The notes under the pieces: model-generated
What the model saw: the letters and a program-made list of their open reading frames with translations, nothing else
What the model was told of the DNA's origin: nothing
Databases searched by the model: none
Assembly (NCBI GenBank): GCA_048267165.1
Contig: JBLWYD010000001.1
Coordinates: 62,001-126,000 of the forward strand
Length of the DNA stretch: 64,000 bases
Direction: 5' to 3'
From: PGYR01 sp048267165
GTDB taxonomy: Bacteria; Bacteroidota; Ignavibacteria; Kapaibacteriales; UBA2268
Translations under genes and position numbers: made by a program
Shown here: positions 46,976 through 54,088 of the stretch, in pieces
Numbering within the stretch: position 1 is the stretch's first letter
How the letters are laid out: each line of letters begins with the position of its first letter

Positions 46976-48607
46976 ATGAAGATAATAATTACTGCTTTGA
47001 TAGTGATAATGGCGAGTTACACTAGCTTAATCCCTTGTACAAATCTATTAGTAAGCAAAGGAGCTACTGCTGACGGCTCTACTATGATAACTTACGCCGC
47101 CGATGCTGGTGGGTTTATGGAGAGACTATTCTATTTACCAGAAGCAAAACACGAAGTTGGCGAAATGCTCGAAGTACACGATTGGGACACAGGTAAATTC
47201 CTTGGAAAAATAGAGCAAGTACCCCACACTTACCGTGTAGTTGGTAATATGAACCAACACCAACTTACTATCGGTGAAACTACATTCACTGGGCTAGATG
47301 AGTACAGAGACACTACTGGGCTTATAGATTATGGTTCGCTAATGCGTATAGCACTGCAAAGAGCTAAAACGGCCAGAGAAGCTATTAAGGTAATAGATGA
47401 GCTAACTACTAAATACGGCTATTACAGTACTGGAGAGTCATTTTCAATAGCAGACCCAAATGAAGTATGGATAATGGATATACACCCAAAAGGTGTTGGC
47501 AACAAAGGTATAGTATGGGTAGCACGTAGAATTCCTGATGGCTATATAGCTGCTCACGCTAATCAATCTAGAATACGTAAAATCATAAAAAATGATCCTG
47601 AAAATTGTCTTTACTCTAAAGATGTAATTACATTCGCAGAAGAAAAAGGAATAGCTAAGAACCACAACGGTGAGTTTAGCTATGCCGATACTTACAATCC
47701 CCTAGATCCCGGTGGAGTACTATATTGCGAAGGTAGAGTATGGAGATTTTTCTCACTAGCCGCACCAAGTCAAAACCTATCGGAAGACTATTGGAGAGCT
47801 GTTGAAGGAGCTGACCCCTATCCCCTATTCATCAAGCCAGATACAAAGATTTCAGTGAAAGACTTACAAACTTGGATGCGTGATCACTTCGAGGGAACGG
47901 AATATGATATGACAAAAGGTATAGCTGCTGGACCTTACGGTTGCCCATACAGATGGAAAAATCTATCTTGGAAATTGGAAAGCGATACAACTAAGAAATT
48001 CGGCTGGGAAAGACCAATATCAACACAACAAACAGCGTGGTCTTATGTAGCACAAATGCGTAGTTCTATGCCCGATGAAATAGGCGGAGTACTATGGTAC
48101 GGCGTAGATGATGCGGCTACTAGTTGCTATGTACCGCTATATAGTTCATTGCAATCACCTCCAAAACCTTATATCGTTGGCTCTATCAAAGATTTCACTT
48201 GGGACTCTATGTTCTGGGTATTCAATCTTGTAGCAAATAAGGCATATACTATGTATAGCCACATATCGAAAGATGTAATAGAGGTACAGCAAAACTACGA
48301 AGACAAATTCTTAGCTTATCAGCCACAGTTAGAAAAAGCAGCTGTAGAGCTATACAAAACTAATCCCGAATTAGCAGCTAGCTTCCTTTCGGACTATAGC
48401 ATTTCCAATGCAGAGAGAGTACACAAAGAATGGAAATCGCTATGGGAATACTTAACAGTGAAGTACAATGACGGATATATGAACGACGTAAATAAAAACG
48501 AAGGCCGTGCCCCCGAAGGAGTAGGTTACGAGCAGAAATTCCTAGAACAAGTAGTAAAAGAAAGACCGGGTTACTATGACGTAAAATGGAAGCAGAATAG
48601 TAATTAG
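46976..48607 (+). CDS. C69-family dipeptidase
   Basis: 543 residues. MKIIITALIVIMASYTSLIP is a signal peptide. The next residue, Cys21 (PCTNLLVSKGATADGSTMI), is in the position of the N-terminal nucleophile of the C69/U34 Ntn-hydrolase peptidases. Further family segments are HTYRVVGNMNQHQLTIGETT, GLIDYGSLMRIALQRAKTAREAI, IADPNEVWIMDIH and VWVARRIPDGYIAAHANQSRI. Such enzymes cleave dipeptides or act as general aminopeptidases; the substrate is unknown. Expected to be exported. Confidence 0.9.
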   Translation: MKIIITALIVIMASYTSLIPCTNLLVSKGATADGSTMITYAADAGGFMERLFYLPEAKHEVGEMLEVHDWDTGKFLGKIEQVPHTYRVVGNMNQHQLTIGETTFTGLDEYRDTTGLIDYGSLMRIALQRAKTAREAIKVIDELTTKYGYYSTGESFSIADPNEVWIMDIHPKGVGNKGIVWVARRIPDGYIAAHANQSRIRKIIKNDPENCLYSKDVITFAEEKGIAKNHNGEFSYADTYNPLDPGGVLYCEGRVWRFFSLAAPSQNLSEDYWRAVEGADPYPLFIKPDTKISVKDLQTWMRDHFEGTEYDMTKGIAAGPYGCPYRWKNLSWKLESDTTKKFGWERPISTQQTAWSYVAQMRSSMPDEIGGVLWYGVDDAATSCYVPLYSSLQSPPKPYIVGSIKDFTWDSMFWVFNLVANKAYTMYSHISKDVIEVQQNYEDKFLAYQPQLEKAAVELYKTNPELAASFLSDYSISNAERVHKEWKSLWEYLTVKYNDGYMNDVNKNEGRAPEGVGYEQKFLEQVVKERPGYYDVKWKQNSN

Positions 48608-48840
48608 TTGAGTGCGAAGGAACTAGACAAGAGCACTTTTGTTGGGGGCTTATATCTTTACCATCATCTGCGAACAGAGGGCGTGAGTAAAGGTGTTAGA
48701 AGAGTCTATGAAATATTACCAAATAATAGAATGGTTACTTCCCTCTTACTATAATGATTGTGCAATAGAAGTTTTATGCTTAGTGACTATAAAACCACGA
48801 TTCTATTTGAAGAATAATCTCTACAGCTTTACTATAAAAT

Positions 48841-48870
48841 GAAAATCCCCGCAGTAGTGCGGGGATTTTC
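48841..48870 (-). terminator. Hairpin terminator for the 222-residue secreted protein gene
   Basis: GAAAATCCCCGC and GCGGGGATTTTC pair over 12 bp around a 6-nt loop. It lies 30 nt after the minus-strand stop at 48901 and 234 nt from the plus-strand gene, so it most likely serves the former. Confidence 0.8.
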
Positions 48871-48900
48871 AATATAAATATCTAGTGGTATTTTTTCTGG

Positions 48901-49569
48901 TTAGAGTCCACCGCCATCACCTGGCTTCAACTGGAAGTAATAACTTCCACCTACATTCAGTAATATAATATATTCTCTTGGTTTTATTGTAACCGTACTT
49001 TCAGGTGGGAATAAGAAATCTATATCAGAATCATCACCAGAGTTATTAACTATCATATAAGTAGCATTTTCAGGTAAATCTTCACTCAAATCATTTTTAT
49101 CCAATTCTATATCACCATTACCAGTATAAACAAAAATATTAGTTGTCAAATCACCTAACTCTTCACTAGTAGTAAAATCGCCTGACGTCAAAGTTGAAGA
49201 TCCACCACCAGTTGAAGTTCTTGCTGAAAGATTAATCAATTCGTCTAGTCTGAATTGAGCTTTTAGATCATCACCTACTTTTACATTAACTACATAGTAA
49301 GTACTAACAGTAGAAGCTTCTATTTCACTCCAACCTTCATTATCTTTACCTAGCATAAAATAAAGGATACCAGAAGAATTTGGTGTTAATTCACCTAATT
49401 CTTGAGTAAAAATCGGCTCGATACCGTCTTCTGCTCCATAGTCCACTAACTCACATGTTATGTTTGCAGTTTCACCCGTATATGGGAAAACAATGCCTAC
49501 TGGCTCCAATGCATTAGCTGTAAAGCTAAATGCTATCAATGAGATAGCAAAAACTAATAATTTTTTCAT
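48901..49569 (-). CDS. Small secreted beta-rich protein
   Basis: 222 residues. MKKLLVFAISLIAFSFTANA is a signal peptide, and AGGAG lies just upstream of the ATG. The N-terminal half is beta-rich (VGIVFPYTGETANITCELVDYG, FMLGKDNEGWSEIEASTVSTYYVVNVKVG). The C-terminal half (DLTTNIFVYTGNGDIELDKN, ATYMIVNNSGDDSDIDFLFPPE, EYIILLNVGGSYYFQLKPGDG) resembles the final domains of the 32 kb and 61 kb repeat proteins, ending in hydrophobic-G-aromatic strands. No sorting domain. Possibly a small fibre tip or matrix protein. Confidence 0.7.
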   Translation of the reverse strand: MKKLLVFAISLIAFSFTANALEPVGIVFPYTGETANITCELVDYGAEDGIEPIFTQELGELTPNSSGILYFMLGKDNEGWSEIEASTVSTYYVVNVKVGDDLKAQFRLDELINLSARTSTGGGSSTLTSGDFTTSEELGDLTTNIFVYTGNGDIELDKNDLSEDLPENATYMIVNNSGDDSDIDFLFPPESTVTIKPREYIILLNVGGSYYFQLKPGDGGGL

Positions 49570-49667
49570 TAAATGATACTCCTATTTAATAATAAAGTGA
49601 TAGAATAAGTAACCACAAATATAATGATACTCCATATATTTAAAAACATAATTTTCTTTAAGTAAAT

Positions 49668-49704
49668 AAATAGCCCCACTTTACTCTAGTGAGGCTATTT
49701 TATT
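49668..49704 (-). terminator. Second copy of the hslU terminator
   Basis: A hairpin with AAATAGCCCCAC (49668-49679) and GTGAGGCTATTT (49689-49700), one internal mismatch. It is similar in sequence and flanks to the terminator just after hslU (50897-50925) and lies directly beyond the hslU-tail copy. Confidence 0.65.
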
Positions 49705-49723
49705 TAATCTGTTCGAATTTTAT

Positions 49724-49774
49724 TTAGAGTATATACTTACTCAGGTCAGCGCTAGTAGCAATTGCATCTAACTA
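49724..49774 (-). repeat. Duplicated hslU 3' end (non-functional tail copy)
   Basis: Minus-strand reading gives L-D-A-I-A-T-S-A-D-L-S-K-Y-I-L-stop, the C-terminus of HslU, which in the intact gene reads the same with T for the second A. Over 48 nt (16 codons including the stop) 42 match; five of the six changes are synonymous. Homology stops abruptly just upstream. It is followed by a copy of the hslU terminator. Confidence 0.85.
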
Positions 49775-49816
49775 ATTGTATAACAGTAATCACTACTCAG
49801 AACCGATGAGCCATAT

Positions 49817-50813
49817 TTAATTTAGACCCTTCTGTTCAAGTCTCAGTTTGGCTTCTAATATCGATTTATGAAGTTTAGCTTCTAACTCCTTTCGCGGTGG
49901 CAATTCTGTCCAATACTCCGCCACCATAATACCATTCTTACCCATTTCTAGTAATTCGATTTGTTCATTACTTTTTTCAGCACAAAGTATTAAACCAATA
50001 GGATGGTTTTCTCCTTCCTCTTTTTCATATCTATCTAACCATTTTAGATATAATTCCATTTGTCCTTTGTGTGATGCCTTAAATTTGCCAATTTTTAATT
50101 CAATTGCGACTAATCGATTTAGCTTACGATGGAAGAATAGTAAATCTAAATAGAAATCTTCACCATCTATGATGATTCTTTTTTGTCTTTCTACAAAAGC
50201 GAACCCCTTGCCAAGTTCAAGTGTAAATTGTTCTATGTCTTTTAGAATAGCCCCTTCTAGATCATTTTCTAAATAACAATCCTTTAGACCTAAAAAATCT
50301 AATATATATGGGTCTTTGAAGTTTAATTGTATTTCTTCAGTTAGTACAAGCTGGGTTTTTGCTATTTCTTTTCTTTCGAATGATTTTCGTTCTATTTGTT
50401 TCTGTAATTGTCTCTTACTCCATTTTTCTTCAACCGATTTATTAGCATAATAAAGCCTCTTATCTTTATCTTTGATAGAGAGTAGAGTCACGAAGTGAGT
50501 CCAACTCAATTGTGTCACCAGTGGTGACACAATTGAGTAATCTGGAAATAAATCAGCAAACTGCATCATTCTTTGTAAGTTTCTTAGTGCAAAAGTACGA
50601 CCATATTTTTCTGTTAATTGATTAGAAAGTGTTTGTACTATTTGCTTAGCATATTCGGCTCGTTCATTATTTAGAATGTGGGTATTTAATGTATTACCTA
50701 TTTGCCAATAAACTATGGTCAAAGTGCTATTAACATGAACTGCTAGTTGTTGTCGTCCCTTTTCAAATCTGGGTTAGATTATCATATATAGTATCTAAAT
50801 TATCTTCTTTCAT
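49817..50813 (-). pseudogene. DUF1016/YhcG-type PD-(D/E)xK nuclease gene with an N-terminal frameshift
   Basis: The intact frame (50722-49817, TTG start, 301 residues) lacks the conserved N-terminus of DUF1016 nucleases. An ATG at 50813 opens MKEDNLDTIYDNLTQI and then stops. In the other frame EKGRQQLAVHVNST runs straight into LTIVYWQIGN. Removing one base in the AAA run at 50765-50767 joins them into a 331-residue protein of usual size. The nuclease core is intact: EDFYLDLLFFHRKLNRLVAIELK and KASHKGQMELYLKWL. The gene lies between two copies of the hslU 3' end. It is broken at the 5' end, although the TTG could still give a shortened product. Confidence 0.8.
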
Positions 50814-50896
50814 CCGATTCTTTTTTTAGTATATTTTCTATTATCACAAATTAGTAAATTATTGAAGTAAATTGCAATACTCACTACAATTCAACA

Positions 50897-50925
50897 AAAA
50901 ACCCCACTTATTGCTAAATGAGGTT
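50897..50925 (-). terminator. Terminator after hslU
   Basis: On the minus strand AACCTCAT and AAGTGGGGTT form a short hairpin with a run of T after it, about 80 nt beyond the hslU stop. The stretch from 50940 to 50999 before it is absent from the duplicated copy at 49.7 kb. Confidence 0.6.
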
Positions 50926-50999
50926 ATTGTATTTAATCTTCTGCTAATTACGGTTGCAGGGCGAACCCGAAGCACCAGCTAAAGCATAATAATAATAAG

Positions 51000-52367
51000 T
51001 TACAGTATATACTTACTCAGGTCAGTACTAGTAGCAATTGCGTCCAGATGATCACGGACGAATTTCTCATCTATAGCTGTATTCATATCACCTAGATCAC
51101 CCGGTGCATTGAATAGTATATCCTCTAGCAAAGTAGTAAGTATAGTGTGCAATCTACGTGCACCAATGTTTGTTACTTCTTCGTTGACGTGAGCCGCTGT
51201 ATGAGCTATCTGCTTTATACCACTTTCTTCAAAAACAAGTGTAACACCTTCAGTATCTAGTAGAGCTTGGTATTGCTTTATTAATGCGTTTTCTGGAATA
51301 GTTAGTATTTTCACAAAATCTTCTTCGGATAGCGAGTTTAGCTCTACACGAATAGGGAAACGCCCTTGCAATTCGGGTATCAAATCCGATGGCTTAGATA
51401 CGTGGAATGCACCCGAAGCTATAAATAAGATGTGGTCAGTACGGACAATACCGTGTTTAGTATTAACAGCCGAACCTTCAACTATTGGTAGTAAATCGCG
51501 TTGCACACCTTCGCGTGATACTTCTCCTCCACCCGATTTAGAGTTACTCACAGCCACTTTGTCTATTTCATCTATGAATACTATCCCAGAGTTCTCTGTT
51601 CTGAATAATGCATCTTTGAGTACCGCATCCATATCTATTAGCTTGTCCGCTTCTTCTTTGATTAGTAGCGGCATAGCGTCTTTTACTTTTATCTTTCTTT
51701 TCTTACGTTTTTTGGGCATCATATTGCCGAGCATTTCTTGTATGTTCATGCCCATACTATCGTCCATTCCCATTGGCCCCATTATAGCCATTCCGTTCGG
51801 ACCTTGCTGAGTTATCTCTAACTCTATTTCGCGGTCATCCATTATGCCATTTTTGAGCATAGCACGGAACTTTTCGCGAGTCTCTTTGTTGTCCTCTACG
51901 TCCGAATCATCATCTTTGACAGGAGGGATTAGAATATCTAATATTCTATCTTCAGCATTTTTCTCTGCCTTAGTTTTGATTTTCTCCTCTTGTTCTTCTT
52001 TCACCATCTTAACTGCCGATTCCATTAGGTCACGAATCATAGACTCTACGTCACGACCTACGTACCCGACTTCGGTGTATTTGGTAGCTTCCACTTTTAT
52101 AAATGGAGCACCAGCTAGCTTGGCCAATCGGCGAGCAATCTCAGTTTTACCCACACCAGTTGGGCCAATTAATATAATATTATTAGGCATTATCTCTTGG
52201 CGAATATCACCTTCTACATTCTGGCGGCGCCACCTATTACGAAGGGCAATAGCGACAGCTTTCTTCGCATTGTCTTGCCCTATTATGTACTTATTTAGTT
52301 CTGTTACTATCTGCTTAGGAGTTAATATATCCTGCGGTATAGTAAGTTTTGGTTCCAAATTACTCAT
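51000..52367 (-). CDS. hslU: ATP-dependent protease ATPase subunit HslU (ClpY)
   Basis: 455 residues. The AAA+ unfoldase ring that feeds substrates to the HslV peptidase. Walker A IGPTGVGKTEIARRLA, the conserved KVEATKYTEVGYVGRDVESMIRDL segment, Walker B IVFIDEIDKVA, and the family C-terminus ATSTDLSKYIL, which inserts into HslV. An insertion around residues 135-235 is rich in KRKKRK and M/G residues (I domain). The start is 12 nt after the hslV stop. The 3' end has a second diverged copy 1.25 kb away. Confidence 0.96.
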   Translation of the reverse strand: MSNLEPKLTIPQDILTPKQIVTELNKYIIGQDNAKKAVAIALRNRWRRQNVEGDIRQEIMPNNIILIGPTGVGKTEIARRLAKLAGAPFIKVEATKYTEVGYVGRDVESMIRDLMESAVKMVKEEQEEKIKTKAEKNAEDRILDILIPPVKDDDSDVEDNKETREKFRAMLKNGIMDDREIELEITQQGPNGMAIMGPMGMDDSMGMNIQEMLGNMMPKKRKKRKIKVKDAMPLLIKEEADKLIDMDAVLKDALFRTENSGIVFIDEIDKVAVSNSKSGGGEVSREGVQRDLLPIVEGSAVNTKHGIVRTDHILFIASGAFHVSKPSDLIPELQGRFPIRVELNSLSEEDFVKILTIPENALIKQYQALLDTEGVTLVFEESGIKQIAHTAAHVNEEVTNIGARRLHTILTTLLEDILFNAPGDLGDMNTAIDEKFVRDHLDAIATSTDLSKYIL

Positions 52368-52379
52368 TGTCTTCTCTTT

Positions 52380-52922
52380 TTAGATTTCTTCAATTGTTAG
52401 GTTAGTATTAGTGTAAATACAGATTTCACCTGCTATATTCAGACCTTTTTCGACTATTTCGCGAGCAGTCATATCCGTATTATTATACAAAGCACGAGCA
52501 GCTGATAGTGCATAAGCTCCACCAGACCCAATTGCCAATATATTATCATCAGCTTCTATAACGTCGCCAGTACCACTTAGCAACAGACCTTGAGTATCAT
52601 CCATTGCTATCATCATAGCTTCTAGCTTACGCAAGTATCGGTCAGTACGCCAATCCTTTGCTAATTCTATAGCAGCGCGTTTTAAGTTACCGCTGTGTGC
52701 TTCTAGTTTAGCTTCAAATCTGCCTAATAGAGTGAAGGCATCAGCAGTAGAGCCAGCGAAGCCGACCATTACTTTACCGTTGTATAGCTTACGGATTTTA
52801 GCAGTCGAATGCTTCATTATTGTGTTGCCAAGAGTAACTTGACCGTCAGCTCCAAGAGCGGTTTTACCATTGCGTACTACACCTAGTACGGTGGTAGATC
52901 TAATTTTTTGATCGTTATTCAT
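52380..52922 (-). CDS. hslV: ATP-dependent protease peptidase subunit HslV (ClpQ)
   Basis: 180 residues. The proteasome-like threonine protease. The catalytic Thr is T10 or T11 in RSTTVLGVVRNGK after a short propeptide; GADGQVTLGNTIMKHSTAKIRKL, GFAGSTADAFTLLGRFE and AIGSGGAYALSAARAL are family motifs. Cotranscribed with hslU, with hslV first as usual. Confidence 0.96.
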   Translation of the reverse strand: MNNDQKIRSTTVLGVVRNGKTALGADGQVTLGNTIMKHSTAKIRKLYNGKVMVGFAGSTADAFTLLGRFEAKLEAHSGNLKRAAIELAKDWRTDRYLRKLEAMMIAMDDTQGLLLSGTGDVIEADDNILAIGSGGAYALSAARALYNNTDMTAREIVEKGLNIAGEICIYTNTNLTIEEI

Positions 52923-53539
52923 ATTCTTATTTTTTGTTGTATAATGTTAAACTGTCCGCTTAGGACGATTTCTATTTTAATTTTGTTTAAATGTAGGTAA
53001 AATAGTCTGAGTTTAGATATAACAAGATTACAGGAAGATAAGGCATATTACCGTAGAGACGTATTGTTTAACCCCCGATTACAACTACCTAGCCGTTTAT
53101 ATCTCCCTGGATCCTTCACTGCGTTCAGGATAGACAGTATAAATTTAATCTATCCTGTAAATTCTGATTCAGACAATTAACTCTTCATCTGAACTTTCCT
53201 ACAACTTTTCGGACTTCCACACTCTGTGCTCTCTGTGTTAAAAAATAGAAAATCACATCTCCGTGATCTTTGTGTTAAAATAAACAAGATGATAGTACTC
53301 TAGATTTGAGATTGCATAAACGGTGTAAATATATTAATAATACCCTGAAAGTTACTGAGACGTATGCAATACGTCTTTACAGGTCTAATCCAAAACATTC
53401 TGTAAATTCTAGAATCCTGTAAATTCTGATTCAGACAATTAACTCTTCATCTTAACTTTCTCACAACTTTTCTTATATTACTCTGCAACTTTTTTCAGTT
53501 TCATCGCACTTATACTATGTAGATGATAAACAGGACGAG
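52923..53539. repeat. 617-nt gene-free stretch with direct repeats and a palindrome
   Basis: No plausible gene. Contains CGTAGAGACGTATTGTTTA (53052-53070, identical to 27826-27844), a 59-nt direct repeat (53152-53210 and 53414-53472, about three mismatches; begins ATCCTGTAAATTCTGATTCA) and an inverted repeat GACGTAT-GCA-ATACGTC near 53359-53375. The 3' end should hold the promoter of the ECF sigma gene at 53540. Confidence 0.75.
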
Positions 53540-54088
53540 ATGAGTAAACAAAAACAAAGAGCTTTTTTAGATCTATTCGAGCCAATCAGAAAGGACTTGT
53601 CCCGATTTGTTATGGCAATGGCGAATAGCTCTTTCGATGCAAAGGACATCATTAATGAGACTTTGCTGATTGCCTATGAGAACTTTGGACAAGTCAAAGA
53701 ACCAGCGGCATTCAAAAGCTATTTGTTTACTATTGCTAACCGACTCTACAAAAATGGAATAGTCCGAAATGGACGAATAGATTACAAAAGTGAGCTGAAC
53801 GAAAACTCTCTGATATCGAGAAATTTGGCGGAAGTGGAATTAGATGTGCAGAATCTGTACTCGGCACTCGAGCTATTACCAGAGGAACAGAAAGAAGCAC
53901 TAGTGCTATTCGAAATCTCTGGATTCAAAATAGCAGAAATAGCTGAAATGCAGAATTGCACCGAATCGGCTGTCAAATCACGACTGAAAAGAGGTAGAGA
54001 AAAGCTAACCGAAATTCTTATCGAAAAAAAAACTATTCCGACTGATAATAAGAGCGAAAGCGCGTATAAACTAAAGGTATCCAAATGA
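53540..54088 (+). CDS. ECF-family RNA polymerase sigma factor
   Basis: 182 residues. Region 2: FLDLFEPIRKDLSRFVMAMANSSFDAKDIINETLLIAYENF and AFKSYLFTIANRLYKNGIVR. Region 4: LEEL-type helix-turn-helix EEQKEALVLFEISGFKIAEIAEMQNCTESAVKSRLKRGREKL. Only distantly like the ECF factor at 4.5-5.1 kb. The last four bases overlap the start of the next gene as ATGA (54085-54088), the usual sign of a sigma/anti-sigma pair. Targets unknown. Confidence 0.9.
   Translation: MSKQKQRAFLDLFEPIRKDLSRFVMAMANSSFDAKDIINETLLIAYENFGQVKEPAAFKSYLFTIANRLYKNGIVRNGRIDYKSELNENSLISRNLAEVELDVQNLYSALELLPEEQKEALVLFEISGFKIAEIAEMQNCTESAVKSRLKRGREKLTEILIEKKTIPTDNKSESAYKLKVSK

Noticed and set aside
48708..48842. 44-codon plus-strand frame after the C69 peptidase
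   Set aside because: Length expected by chance in AT-rich DNA, no ribosome-binding site, runs into the 48841-48870 terminator.
50940..50999. tRNA fragment beside hslU, which would mark a classical attachment site
   Set aside because: The sequence has GC-rich patches but no T-arm or cloverleaf could be made.
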